A stretch of DNA of 64,000 nucleotides, taken from positions 1,674,001 to 1,738,000 of the forward strand of contig OU342630.1 of assembly GCA_910589415.1 (NCBI GenBank). The letters run 5' to 3'. The notes beneath the pieces were generated by a model. That model saw nothing but the letters and a program-made list of their open reading frames with translations. It was not told where the DNA came from and ran no database searches. The translations under genes and the position numbers were made by a program. This document shows positions 44,401-55,904 of this stretch, in pieces; the first letter of the stretch is position 1, and the number at the start of each line of letters is the position of its first letter. The stretch comes from Malachius bipustulatus (taxonomy: Eukaryota > Arthropoda > Insecta > Coleoptera > Melyridae).

Positions 44401-45321
44401 TGTTGGATTGTTAGTCGAAGCATTAAGTCTGGATATCGGGGTGTTTTTGCCGAATGCAGGCTGGGGTTTGCCGAAAACTTGGCGATTAGTAAAAAATCTT
44501 TGTTGAATCGGACGGGGTGTGACGTTCACAGGTTGAGACGGAAAACTGGGTCTATAAGATGGGTTTTGATTTTGGAATTGATTATTGAAGTTGGGAATAG
44601 GTCCAGAATAATTGTTGGGGGTGTATGTATGGTGAGGTGTTTGTGAAAATAAGGGGCGATGATTTGAGTTTTGCGGTTTTATGTTTTTGTTGTTGTTGGG
44701 TCTGTGCATGTTCGAGTTATTTAATTTCTGGAAGTTTTCTTCCTGAATTAAAAATGATTGGGCTTGTTCTAATGTGGTTGGATTTCTCAATCGAACTGCC
44801 ATTTGCAAATAAAGAGGGTGTAGGTTTCTTATAAAAACGTTTAAAGTTAGTGCCTCATAGTGGGCATATTTGATTTCTTTCGTAGCTAATGGCATTTGTG
44901 CTAAAGGGATAGCTTTTAGCTTGGTCGCGATTTTTCCGCGAACAATTTGTAATCTGTTGCTAAATTCTATCAAGGATTCCCTTGGGTGAGGGGTCGCTAT
45001 ATTTATGTCGTTAACAAGGCAATCTATGTCGCGATGGTCATCAAAGCAACTTATGAGTGCTTGTTTTATACTGTTCCAGGTGACTAAGTCACTGCGACTA
45101 CCGACTAATGCGAGTGCTCTATCCTTAAATTTGATGGTAACAAAGCCTAGGAGATACGATGACAATGCTGGGTCACCGTCTCGACCAAAGTGATTTAGGA
45201 GCTTGGTGCTCTGTTCTATAAAAGGATATAAACCGAACTCGTTACCATCAAATTGTGGGATTGCATCTGCATATGCTTTGATTGCGGCGTAGTTAATTGG
45301 TTGTTGAGCCATAATGCGCAA
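41446..45321 (-). CDS. gag-pol: Second gypsy element, continuous Gag-protease-RT-RNase H
   Basis: One uninterrupted frame of about 1,290 residues from an ATG at 45,321. Gag (about 1-390) has a capsid-like start and a long Asn/Pro/Gln-rich tail without CCHC motifs. The protease active site LLIDTGA is near residue 430. RT runs from about 640, with VVDYRKLN, TTLDLANGFHQ, PFGLKNAPSTFQ and a catalytic YKDD near 839, where Lys stands in place of the usual Leu or Val. RNase H starts near 988 (TTDASQFAVGAI). Gag and pol share one frame without frameshift or stop, which is not the common gypsy arrangement. The frame is truncated by the MITE; the last few residues encoded there are foreign. Confidence 0.92.
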
Positions 45322-46029
45322 TAGTTAAACAGGTAAAAATTCGAAAATTGCAATATATAACGAAAGAAAGAAAAATATATATATCTTAATATAATAAAAT
45401 TTGCTAAAAATATATCTTTAAGAAATGCAGTTAGTAAAACCTAGCATATAATAATACGTTTTATTTTTAGAAAATATCCAAGATAAACTTATAGGTAATA
45501 TTAATAGTTATTTAAGTAATAATGGTTATATTTTATTTTTTATTTAATAAATTCAATTAGGAATTTGACTAATATTTTGAGTTTTTTATCTCAAAACTAA
45601 ATTTTATTTTAATTAAAATTTTATTTGAAAAATGTTCAAATTAGTTTCATTTAATAAATTTGATAATTATATTTTTATAATCTTATGATCTAGGAAAGGT
45701 GAAGAAAAGGACTTACTGTACAGGCAAGCTTCCTTCAGTAGACGAGATGTCCCAAGGTTCGAACGTCGAGTTGATGAGGAGCCTCTATGGATCCTTGCAG
45801 TTTCTCTGTTCTCGAACTGTTGGAGTTGTCTGGATCTGCTGACTTTGTTGCCTCTGAGACTCGATGCTTGAGTTACCAGGCTCAGGTCTTGCAGATGATG
45901 CCTCTGAAGTTGAATTGTCGACCAGGTTCTTTGAAGACAGCACTACTCAGTTAACACTGACTCTACACTTTTGTACTTTCCTTGCTCAGATGCAAGATTC
46001 TGTGCAAATTATTGTGCAAAGGGCTGAAT
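45322..46029 (-). other. Leader of the second gypsy element
   Basis: About 700 bases between PBS and gag ATG. The PBS-near half is GC-balanced and partly open; the gag-near half is very AT-rich. A GTAAGT donor lies at 45,716-45,711 on the minus strand. No protein domain is seen. Confidence 0.5.
45711..45716 (-). promoter_or_regulatory. Putative leader splice donor, second element
   Basis: Minus-strand CAGTAAGTCC is the counterpart of the donor in the first element (CTGTAAGTCC). Both share GTAAGTCC. Confidence 0.45.
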
Positions 46030-46045
46030 CCTACTGACTGCGCCA
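46030..46045 (-). promoter_or_regulatory. Primer-binding site, second gypsy element
   Basis: Minus-strand TGGCGCAGTCAGTAGG follows the LTR end AAAAT without a gap. Its first ten bases are the same as the PBS of the errantivirus. Confidence 0.75.
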
Positions 46046-46296
46046 ATTTTGGTTTGCAATTCAACGAAAGGCTTTTTAAAAAATTATTTATTGAGAAAAG
46101 ACTAATATAATAAATTCATAACAAACGGTTTACAATTTAATACATTAGGCCAGGAAGGCTAAATCTAATCTGAGCTTGAAATGCGTTGTCATAGCTTATA
46201 TAGCTTCTGGAAAGGCAATGCCCTTTCCGTTTTGTGTACGTGACCACGTGCATGTATCTGTTATCAACACGCCTTTTTGGGTCTTAAAATATATAC
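46046..46296 (-). repeat. 5' LTR of the second gypsy element
   Basis: Its left end is fixed by the adjoining PBS. Its right end is set by the limit of identity with 34,924-35,175, and could lie slightly further if that copy was cut by the neighbouring MITE. Confidence 0.75.
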
Positions 46297-46639
46297 TTTA
46301 ATAATGGTATTAAGTATATATTATATAAGTTACTTATATAAGTAACTTACATTCTACGCTAATTCTTATATGATAAATATTTACTAATTTCTAGAGACAC
46401 TAGGTCTTTGTCTTAGTTTGTTTATGTCTTACCTATATACAAATGATATGGATTAAGAGGTTGAAGGGAACCGACCTATATAACAACTGCGCATGGTTCA
46501 AATTGTAAACTTTAGAGCCGAGAAACGCACCCAATTTTTATTTTTATTTGTCAAGCTTTCAAAGCTAGAAACGTCAGTTCTGTCAATGTCATTAAACCAC
46601 ATGTAGCAGTTAGCGAGAATTGAAGTCACACTCAGTAGT
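46297..46639 (+). other. AT-rich DNA upstream of a possible promoter
   Basis: No gene is seen; the bases next to the LTR are runs of TA and TTATATAAG-type palindromes. Confidence 0.35.
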
Positions 46640-46764
46640 CACTAGTCATGGTCACTTATTTGCCAGCAGTCAGTGAGTGCAGTTCAGATTCAGAGAGTCC
46701 GATCAGCTCAGCTGTTCTTTATTTATTACTTTTAAACAATTGAATTTAACATCAACATGTAAGT
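46640..46764 (+). promoter_or_regulatory. Possible host core promoter and first exon
   Basis: Two TCAGT-type initiator words (AGTCAGTGAG and GTTCAGATTC) lie at 46,666-46,692. A 70-base stretch follows that ends ATCAACAT, then a strong splice donor GTAAGT at 46,759-46,764. An ATG split by the donor would be a common design of a first exon. No downstream exon was identified in the window. Confidence 0.3.
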
Positions 46765-48012
46765 AACTGTTCGTTTGTTCTAATTTGTGAATATTTGTTA
46801 GGCATTATGATATCGCTAGAGATCAGATCATCTTGTTTTAATTATTTGTTGAATTTTCACTTTGTTGCAATTTGTTCATTTAGGAAAACACTCATGTAAA
46901 ACTCGTGTTGTTCAAATTAATTAATTTGAACAAGTAGGACCACATTAAGTTTTAAATAATTGTTTTGTATTTAAACGAAAGGAGATTGTTTATATTTTAT
47001 TCGAACCAGCACGTATAATTCGAAACTGCACGTTTTGTAAATTGAAAGGATTTTAAGAATAGGGCCCCATGTAGGTACTCATATATGCACGTGCAAACCG
47101 TTTAATAAGTTTATTTCAATACGTTCAGCGACACGCTAGTTTCAATATTTTATTTTATTGTTAAATTTCAAATTGTGTAAAACCATGTGACGGCGATACC
47201 ACTATTTTATGAATTAGATATTTTCAGCGAATCAATTAATTTCTAACCGTAGAGACATGCTTGATTTAATTTCCATTGTCATTTTGCATTATTCGAATTG
47301 ACCTAACCGTTTATTACTTTTTGAGAAACTTATACTTGAATTTTAGCTAATTATTATTATTTATTGTAATCTTGAAACTGCACATGCCTTTTGACTAATA
47401 TTTATTATTGTGGTTATTATTATTTTATCGAAGCACATTCCATTTTAACGATATTCACACTGCTCACTTATTTAACCTTTCTTTTTACTCGCTACCATCT
47501 CTTTTATCATTTCTTTTATTCATGAAATTATTTAAACAATTTATTTATTTTGATTGAACTAATTTGTACATAAAACCTCATGTGACTTTATTCCATTTGT
47601 GAGAATGCTTGCTTCGATTATTGATTATTATTTCCGATCTTTATTTATTTCTAAATTATTGTAGTCAAAAGGGTTGAACATGTGTTTTTCATGATTTTAC
47701 ATTTGTTTTGGTGCTGAATTAATTTCAATTGTTGACTCGTTGATCATTAATCATTATTTATATTTCTATTTCATTTCATTTTACAATGCGACTGACACAC
47801 ACTGATATTTATTTGCGAATGCTTCGTCGAACCGCCTGTGCTTTATTTGATTTCATTCACGAACACGTCCAGGAGAGTACCTGCGATAAACGACTTATAA
47901 TCATGAGGTAGCGATGGTGGTATTTTTGGTTTTAAACTGTAACAAAGGAACTATAATTCGAGTTCGCCTATCGGTGACAGTCCAATTGATTTCATTAATA
48001 GTGCCTGTAGCC
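46765..48012. other. AT-rich non-coding DNA (possible first intron)
   Basis: No gene or clear repeat is visible. If the donor at 46,759 is real this would be the beginning of a large intron. Confidence 0.35.
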
Positions 48013-48114
48013 CATTTTACCCTTCCCACTTAAGGTCTGTCGGTGTGCCAGCAAGCACTGGGCATTCGATTAGATATATTTTTCCCCACTGTTTATTTTA
48101 TTTATATGTGTTTG
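48013..48114 (+). repeat. Direct repeat, uninterrupted copy
   Basis: About 100 bases (CTTCCCACTTAAGG to TTATATGTGTTTG) recur at 48,430-48,495 plus 50,886-50,917. This copy preserves the state before the 2.39-kb insertion. Confidence 0.85.
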
Positions 48115-48429
48115 AGGTACGGAGACTAATGATAAGTTTATCTGAGCTGTAAACGATATTTTGTTTTCATGTCATGTCATAATTTTGAACGATGCATTAC
48201 CCTAACGTTATTTCAAACTTATAACCGTATTTGTTTCTTTAAATTTCATAATTGATTTGATTTATTTATTTATGCACTGTGGTTTTGATGAATTTATTTT
48301 ATTTCCAAATTGTTATCGTTGACCGTCCTTTTACTGCTCGATAATGCCTCTGTTATATAATATGTTTGGTTTCATTTTGTATTTCCTATTTTCTGAACTC
48401 TAAACTATTTATTTACTTGCAAACAATCT

Positions 48430-48495
48430 ATTTTACCTTTCCCACTTAAGGTCTGTCGGTGTGCCAGCAAGCACTGGGCATTCGATTAGATATAT
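48430..48495 (+). repeat. Direct repeat, copy split by an insertion
   Basis: The copy breaks at ATAT (48,492-48,495) and continues after a second ATAT at 50,882-50,885. Differences from the other copy are few. Confidence 0.85.
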
Positions 48496-48788
48496 TGTAA
48501 TATACCACCCCCAGGGCAAGCATTTTTTTCTTCAAAATAATCCTCATCAGTGAAACTTAAGGAGAAGCCGGCATTAATTAGGAAAAATCATTTGCAAGCG
48601 AGAATTCCAGAATCCTTTATTTACACCGCCGCAACAATGGATTGGACTTTCACCTACACGACGGTTAAAAGCTACGCGGGAATCTTCACCATCACCACGC
48701 ACTGCGGGCGTGATACATGAAAGGGTAGCGCGAGAAACGGTCAGTGGAATTGAAGAAAGACGGATAGAGATACAAAGGGTTGTGTGAG

Positions 48789-48795
48789 TATAAAA
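48789..48795 (+). promoter_or_regulatory. TATA box in the LTR-like insertion
   Basis: GAGTATAAAACACC, followed about 30 bases later by a GGGGCAGACC stretch suited to a start site. This supports the plus orientation. Confidence 0.45.
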
Positions 48796-48899
48796 CACCA
48801 GCGCTGGCTCGATTCGGGGCAGACCCACAACAGACAGACTACACACTTGATTTTCATCACTTCTGTAGATCACTTCCTTTCGATTCTTCTAATACTTTG

Positions 48900-49235
48900 G
48901 TGAGTTTGGTGGATTGAGAATACACTCTCCGCTTGTCTTGTTTAATTTGTTTATTTATTTTACTTTGGTGGATTGAGAATACACTCTCCGCTTGTTGTTG
49001 TTTGATTTGTTTATTTATTTGACTCGGGTGGATTGAGAATATACTCTCCACTCTTTGGTTTGATTTGTTTATTTAATTTGTTTTTGGTGGATTGAGAATA
49101 CACTCTCCGCTGTTGTTGTTAGATTTGTTTATTTAATTTGACTCGGGTGGATTGAGAACACACTCTCCGCTCTTCTTGTTGTTTAATTTGTTTTACTTGG
49201 CACCGGTGGGTTGAGAATACACTCCCCACTGATTT
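48900..49235 (+). repeat. Six tandem units of about 60 bp
   Basis: GGTGGATTGAGAATACACTC recurs at 48,907, 48,967, 49,027, 49,086, 49,146 and 49,205 with small changes. Spacer sequence is TTTGTTTATTTA-rich. The array lies downstream of the TATA box, within the transcribed part if that is a promoter. Confidence 0.92.
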
Positions 49236-50880
49236 TGTTTTACTCATCTAAAATTATCCTACCGCCGTTGTATAGGGATAGGGAATCGAGTCTCCTCCGG
49301 TTTGTCATCCGCCTGTCGATTGCAGAATAAGCCGCTTACTTTATTTCTAGCACCAGCATCGCTGAAGACGTCGCCAAGAAAGCTCCAGCAGGTTTTTATA
49401 AACAAGAGTATTGTATTTATTTATTCACACCGATAAAATCCCCGTAGTTAGAAATGATAATTATTCCTTTTATTTCAGAAGCGTATACAAGTGTATCGTA
49501 TTTATTTATTTACTCTGATAAAAATCCCTTAGTTAGAAATTCTAATTAATTCTTTTTATTTCAGCAGCGTAAGTAGGTAAAGTAAAGCTCGCAAAATTGT
49601 ATTTATTTGTAACATAATAACAGATCTTCCTAAGCGGTTCCGACGGCACAGTCATTCAGAATTCATCGACAGGGTAGTCAAATTTCTCCCTCTCTCAAAT
49701 CAGAAAGAACAGGTCTGCTTGAAATCATTTCAGTCATTGCAAACATTCAAAGAGTTAGGTCAAAAACAATCAGAAAAAGAATTGAGACGTCTCAAAAACA
49801 AACAAAAGGCCAAAACAAACAGATAGGTAGAAACAGAAACAAACAAAAGACAGGTCACCTCACTAACCAAGGGAAGTTCAACTTCATTTCTAGTTTGTTT
49901 GTTAAGTATCAATTTGTACCTCATTTCGAACTTTGACAACTAAAACCTCTCAGAAACGCAAAACAACAACATTCAAACAAATCGAGGTTTACATCAAAAG
50001 TTGGAGTAGCATACTTATAACATTAATAAGAACAAATGAAGGAATAAAACCAAAACAAACAAAAAAACAAACAAAACCGAGTTCCGTAATGTCAGAGCAT
50101 AGCCTTTTACGGTAAACTCAGATCCAAAGAGATCAAGGTATTTTCTTTCAGCAGTTGCGTGAATGCGAGAGAGCCTTCAGTGTTTTTATTATTGTGTAAG
50201 TCGCGTAAAACCGATGTTCACTTGAACAGAGTGGCCTGAGGGAGAAGGTCAGTGGGATGCTGCCTTCGTCTCTTGTAGGTTCTGGTAATTTATCTTGGTA
50301 AAGCTTACCTGCAAATTGATGACTTAGTCAAATCAGAAAACAGAGAAACAGTCAAAACCACAAGCTTGAAATTGAAGTAAAACTTGCCCAATCTCGCAAC
50401 ACCGAAAGCCCCAATAGTAGAGCCAACACACAAGCGAAAGTGAAATCACCAAACCATTCAATTCATTGTCAGGTCAGGAATTTTTACGACAACCCTCACA
50501 CACAACAAAAACCAAGGCAAACAGAGAGTAAGATGATTGAGATGACTCAAGCAGGTCCTTTTCAAACCAGCTGCAGGAACAACATTGGAAGGTCTGAATA
50601 AATAGATGTAAAATTAACTAATAAGAAATTAATTAAGGTAATTTAAGATGCATTGTAAAGAATGAACTGATATCGAGTTTGAAAATCGATGAAAGGTGAT
50701 ATCATTTCATTTTTTAATTTTTAAGGTAATAAATTTTGATCCCACAGGTATTTCTTGACTCCTGAGCTTTTGCATACCCTATCCGAGAACCGAGGGTGGC
50801 TACGAGAAGAAACGACACAACGAGGTGGGTCCTGGCCGCTTTTTCTAGACGATCATCGGGGGTAGGGGGGTGGTTGTTAC
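49236..50880 (+). other. Rest of the LTR-like insertion
   Basis: No coding domain is seen. The interval is rich in A-rich CAAAACAAACA words, and 49,933-50,115 is open by chance. The final 60 bases hold a G-rich run before the end. Confidence 0.45.
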
Positions 50881-50917
50881 AATATTATTTTCCCCATTGT
50901 TTATTTATATGTGTTTT

Positions 50918-51547
50918 GTGTTTTTATTTACCTCTTCGCTACTTCTAAAACAAGCTTTAAATGCTCTAGACCCTCTTCTAGGCTAGAACTTGGAATTATA
51001 ACATCATCCATATAACAAAATTGTTATGTTCTTCAGTCAGTGGTCTAAAGATGTGATTTATGTATCTTTGAAAGACATAGGAACTGTTACACAATTCAAA
51101 TGAACATTTTAAAAATTCATAGTGTCCGCTTGGTGTAACAAAAGCTGTGTACCTACTTGATACTATTCGGCTCTACATTCACGTGAAAGAAACCATTCCT
51201 TAAATCAATTGTACTAAAGAATTTTGCGCCTTCAAGTTTGTCCATAACATCTTTTATGAGTGGAAGTGGAAATCTATCTTTAACAATGACTTACGATACT
51301 TACGATAATGACAACAAATTCTGAACTCCCCACTCTTCTTTCTAACCAATACTATTTGCGCTCGCATATTCTGAAAAACTAGGTTGTATTATTCCCTCTT
51401 TAAGCCATTCTTCGAGTTGTTTGTTCACTACGTCTTTTTCTGGCGACGACAGTCGCCTTGGTCTTTCGTAGATGGGAGTTTCATCCTTTATAACAATTCT
51501 CATTTCAATATTGGTCGTTTCGGTTTTTTCTGGTTTGTATAGTGTTA
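50918..51547 (-). pseudogene. pol: Decayed gypsy reverse transcriptase
   Basis: On the minus strand the catalytic block YMDDVIIPS is intact (about 51,035-51,010) and is followed by EGLEHLKLVLE. Upstream parts of RT are readable in other frames, including a region equivalent to NPYASPIVLV-type text (about 51,340). It carries many stops and frameshifts. It is cut at its 3' side near the duplicated direct repeat and on the 5' side by unknown DNA. Confidence 0.75.
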
Positions 51548-52515
51548 GGAATCAATATTTGAAGGCCCGGAGGCTATGTACCTACGGTCACAAAGAGGAT
51601 TAAAGCGTAACATCGTAAAGACATTATTCCGAGCAATAAAGCTATAAGACCTTTTTCTGCAGGGTAGTATTCCAAAAATATTCATTTTATCTTCAGAAAA
51701 AATGTGCTTTTCATGCATTCGTTCACTGGGTATTCAATTTGTTCAGTCGTTTGAGGGAAAAATGAAAAATTTTTTGAACAATGAATTTTCATTAAATAAA
51801 AATAATTGTTATGACTTTATGAGAAAAGCTAAACCTCCTTGAAGAATGACAAAAATATTGCAATTTTTTCCTAATTTTGATATAAATAGTTAATAAAAAT
51901 TAGGGAAGCCGATTACAGCCACTGATATTTTATGCGAATTCCCTGCATTCGGAAAATAAAATTACACTGTATAGGTAGATATAATAATTATACCTACCTG
52001 TAATAATAGATGTATAAAGTACCTACCTGCATGCTAATGATTTTTAAATTACGAAGTACACAATAAGCAGGTAACTTACACCCGAGAGTAGGTAAAAAAG
52101 GTGTTTCAAATCAAAAATGTTTATATTATAAATTATAATATTTATAACAATTATAAAACAATTACCGACAAATTATGAGTTCATATTTCTTCTATAAGAT
52201 ATTTAAAAGTGATTTCAAAAGTTTTTTCAAAAATCCATCCTTCCGCTACTTAATTATTCTGAAATAATGCATGTTTTTCTTATTTTACTCCACTAATAAT
52301 TTTTATGAAATTATCAATCAAGTAGGTACCTACATATTATATTGACAAGGATTTATGACTGGAAAGTAATCCACTGCTTTAAGACAAGCGCCTACTAGGT
52401 ATACATAAAATGTAAATCAAGTTAAGTTGTTCCTTACAGTTTCTAAATTTTAAATTATACCTAGATACGGTCCTGGTCGGACACCCTTCTCTATTTACTT
52501 TTAAATGTTGGCTGT
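51548..52515. other. AT-rich insertion inside the decayed gypsy element
   Basis: Pol-like sequence stops near 51,547 and resumes at 52,516. The interval has TAGGTA/TACCTA words but no coding frame, inverted ends or target repeat that I can define. Confidence 0.4.
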
Positions 52516-53075
52516 CCCTTAATCACTTAAGTAAACATTGCAAGAAGATTTACGAGAGTTCAAATATTGTTTCCATCGACTATACTTCACTATTAAATCA
52601 TTAACTTCTTCCTTAACACTTTTATTCTCTATGTGACCTAAATCCAAAACCGCAACCTCGTCTTCGTCTGTGCGTATCTGCATCAAAAAATTATCAGCAT
52701 CTTTCTTGTGAATCACAATCCCATCGTCCCTAATTCAAACCTCTGCGCGCTTCAGCACATTGTTTCCTACAATCGCTTTGAAATTTGAAGCGTGTCGTGG
52801 TATGACATTGAATTTCAATGAAAAGTTTTCCTCATTGATCGTGACTTTTTTTCAAAAGCTCCTACCGTGTTCAATGTATTATAGTTCCTAATCCTCTCAG
52901 CAAATTTTCATCAGCTAACGTTCCTGAGTGCTTGGTAGACGTCTACTCTGACAGCATTTATATCACTTCCTGTATCTAACAGAGCTTCCACCTCTAAGTT
53001 ATCTATTTTCAGAGTGACTCTATTCCTTGGAAGACACTCTATTATGTAAACATTATTTTCGTCTTGCGTCTTATG
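52516..53075 (-). pseudogene. pol: Decayed gypsy protease and protease-RT linker
   Basis: The protease active site reads ALLDTGSDINAV (about 52,990-52,950), a good retropepsin motif. The linker includes DLGHIENKSVKEEVNDL (52,519-52,716), typical of the stretch before RT. Frames change at least twice. Confidence 0.7.
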
Positions 53076-53551
53076 CCCGCCTAATTTACGATTTGTGCAA
53101 TTTCTCGAAATGTGTCCAAATCCGTTGCATACAAAACATTTAGTTCCTTTATTTCTTGAAGGGCAGTCCTTCGACCGATGTCCCTTTTCTCCACAATTGA
53201 CTTGAATCCTTCTCTATCTTTATCTTTTTTGTGACTGCTTACTACTTCTTCTCCTAGATTCACAGTTCTTTCAGTCATAGATCTACTCTTTATCTTATCA
53301 TAAATTTTAATTTTATCTTTAAACTCTTCAAAATCATTTCCGCCATAAAGCGTGGCTTTATTCGCTGCATTATCCTGGATTCCGTCAATCACATACTGTA
53401 TTATCACGTCGGCTTCTAAATTGACTCGGTTTCCAATTTCCCTCATAATAAGAGTATACTCCTGTACTGATTCATCTCGTCATTTTTTTCTATTCATCAA
53501 CAGCTGATGCACCTGCGCACTGCTGATTGTAACTTCAAATTCTTCAATTAA

Positions 53552-54465
53552 CCCGGGAGTGGTCGCTAGATGAGCGTTTAGCTGACCATTGTCTTTAAAC
53601 TGTAATTATTATGTTATTTGAACTCGTACAATCTTGTCGATTTTTCTAGCTTAGTTTATAGCCCTAAGAAGAAACATAGAAAGAATTTTGTAATCAAAAT
53701 CATACACGCTCATTAGCGACCACCCATGTCACTCAACTGCTCTTATGTTTAGGTCTGCTAGCCATATGCAAGGGTTGCTGTAATTTCTTTATCTAAAGTT
53801 ATTTGTTGTTTTTATGGTATACCGAGCATTTGGCTGTTACTCGTAGTTTAGTTCAGAATCAAACAGTTTGTGCTATCTAACGTAAAAAAACCCTATAGTT
53901 ATCCACCAAAAAAATGTATATTGGCAAGTTAACAATTTTATTGCTCCTTATTTGAAAATACCTACAACAAATATTGCTAATACAGGGTGTTCGGTTATCG
54001 GACAGCCAAAATAAAATTTAATATACAAAACCACATCATATAAGCATAAAAAAGAATAACTTTTTTCTGATCGGGCTTCGTTCAGGAAATATTTCAAGAA
54101 ATCTAAAATTAAATCATCTGTAAATATTTTATTTTTTTGAGTACATAGACAGCCAAATTAAAATTTCATCAAAACTTTAATTAAAATTTAAATTTTTATT
54201 TGTTTTGCTAAAAAATAATAACTTTTTCCAGGTATGGCTTTGTTTAGGAAATACTCGGGCAAATAAAAACAACGCCTGATCTGGAAATTCTTTTTATGCT
54301 TCTAATGCGGTTTTGTAAATTTAATTTTAGCTGTCCGATCACCAAACACCCTGTATTGTAATTCATTGTGCTGTTTATTTCACATTTACTTGTTGATTCT
54401 ACATGCGAGCGAAACGCTCGCTAGCGACCACTTGTGTTACAATTCACCTAGCGACCAATGCCGGG
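53552..54465. mobile_element. piggyBac-like MITE in gag
   Basis: Ends CCCGGGAGTGGTCGCTAGA and, on the other strand, CCCGGCATTGGTCGCTAGG. TTAA flanks both sides (53,548-53,551 and 54,466-54,469). A second inverted AGTGGTCGCTAGCGAGCG lies near the right end. It contains no transposase and itself hosts a TA-inserted MITE. Confidence 0.85.
53983..54353. mobile_element. TA-inserted MITE nested in the piggyBac-like MITE
   Basis: Ends CAGGGTGTTCGGTTATCGGA and CAGGGTGTTTGGTGATCGGA on opposite strands with TA on both sides. Inverted arms of roughly 80 bases pair. The words AATAACTTTTT and TTAGGAAATA also recur directly inside, so the interior has a repeated unit. Confidence 0.85.
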
Positions 54466-55067
54466 TTAAGGCTTTTTTCAGAGCTTTCCATGTGGTCAGT
54501 CATCTCTCCGACTGGGAATACAGTGTAGCCAATCCCCTGAGGCATTTCTTGGAATAAATTACCTTTTGCAAATCATTCCATCCAGAAATTTCAGCTGTCT
54601 CTTAAAACTCCTTAATTCACGTCTTTATAGGATACCCATCTTTTCCACTAAACGACCGAATACTATCTTCCACGCCATGAAAAGTCAAAGCAAAACGCTC
54701 CGTCTTTCTGCTTTTCCTTGTTCCTCTTATTTCTCGTCCTTGTGCACCTGTCGCAGATTCGCCATTCTCTTCTTCATCGTCATCTTCCCCTTCTTCATCT
54801 ACGTCTTCTTCCCCTTCGTTGTCATCTTCCTCATCCTCTACATCCCCGTCATCATTTTTTTACAATCTTTAAGTCATTTAAAAATGAACATATTTTACTT
54901 ATCAGTTCATCCTCAGTACCTTCATAATCAATATTAAGAAAATTACACAAATATAAAGATCACATTATACCTAAGCTACTTTTAACCTTCTCCAGTTTTT
55001 TCTTAAACAAATCAGACTCAACTTGCAAATTAAAACCACCAAGATTTCGTAGTGACTTACGCATCTT

Positions 55068-55904
55068 TCCAGGTTCACCTTCCTTCATTCCTTCCTTCAT
55101 AGGAAATAAAATAAAGTTTCGTCGGGAATGTTTCAAAAATTATTTAATAAACGAACATGAATATTGCAGGTTTCAAGATTCAAGCTTCGAAAACGTTTAC
55201 ATTGAATAACAACATAATATAAGTACACATGATACCAGTTCTTAGTAAATACTACAACAAGAGCTTTATTTCAGTAACAGATAATATCAATAGTAAACAA
55301 TAGTAAACATCGTAAAATTTATGGGCTGTAATAACTTGACCCACTCGTCACCGAACGGCTGCAGTTTTTATTTTTACTCTTGTTGCCCTGTACGGCAGGC
55401 TCCCGTTTCTCTGCAACCAAAGCAAGAAGTGTCGCAGACAGGAAACCAACCAAGGTCACAGTAATAGGTCCTCACAAACTATGCCAGGACCCAGCACCAG
55501 CACCACCGTCTAGGCTGCCAGTTACGTCAGCCAGCATGCGTTTATGAAGATTCTAGTTCCAACAGGAAACAGTCGCTCTTCGCTTTCAGCAATTTATTAT
55601 ACATCGATCTCGTCTTTTCCAAATATGAACACATTAGTATAACACATTTCCGGTGTGTCCGGGACTTCACAGTTGAAAGTAGATACTTGAATTATAAACA
55701 AATCCGCTCACGGCTTCTCCGACACATGCTGCTTCAGAACACTTTCTTGTGTAGTCCGCGACGGTCGTGCTCCCGCCAGTTCGTAATCCCGCCGTAAATA
55801 CGTATTACGGTAATACGACGTATGTATAGTGTGTGCGAGACCATGGAAACTGTGCCCCATGGAAAAAGACCTTCTCTTCGCTGACGATAGTTCCACATCG
55901 GATT
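55068..55904 (-). other. Non-coding DNA upstream of decayed gag
   Basis: Expected to hold the leader and 5' LTR of the decayed gypsy element, but no second LTR copy exists in the window for comparison and no primer-binding site was recognised. Confidence 0.35.

Larger units (their letters stand above)
39865..46296 (-). mobile_element. Second Ty3/gypsy element
   Basis: A minus-strand LTR retrotransposon: LTR (46,046-46,296), PBS, leader, one continuous gag-pol frame and an integrase ending at 39,865. It is interrupted in integrase by a TA-inserted MITE (40,802-41,445). The candidate 3' LTR (34,924-35,175) lies beyond foldback DNA. Gag lacks zinc knuckles and no env is seen, unlike the first element. 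LTR identity indicates youth. Confidence 0.85.
48496..50881 (+). mobile_element. 2.39-kb TG...CA insertion, probably a solo LTR
   Basis: It begins TGTAATATACCACCCCC and ends GGGGGGTGGTTGTTACA. The ends are related inverted repeats and the target ATAT is duplicated, as for an LTR-type integration. No gag or pol is inside. A TATA box (TATAAAA, 48,789-48,795) lies 290 bases in, with open chromatin-like features unknown. A tandem array follows. The size is large for an LTR; a non-autonomous element of unknown type is the alternative. Confidence 0.6.
53076..55067 (-). pseudogene. gag: Decayed gypsy Gag with acidic segment and zinc knuckle
   Basis: Starts at an ATG (about 55,067, MRKSLRNLGG). A run of Asp and Glu follows (about 54,850-54,770), then a capsid-like part with WNDLQKVIYSKKC and WLTTWKALKKA. 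A zinc knuckle CFVCNGFGHISRNC of CX2CX4HX4C type lies at about 53,140-53,100. It is split by a piggyBac-like MITE at a TTAA (53,548-54,469) with Gag text on both sides. Internal stops near 54,600 show decay. Confidence 0.7.
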
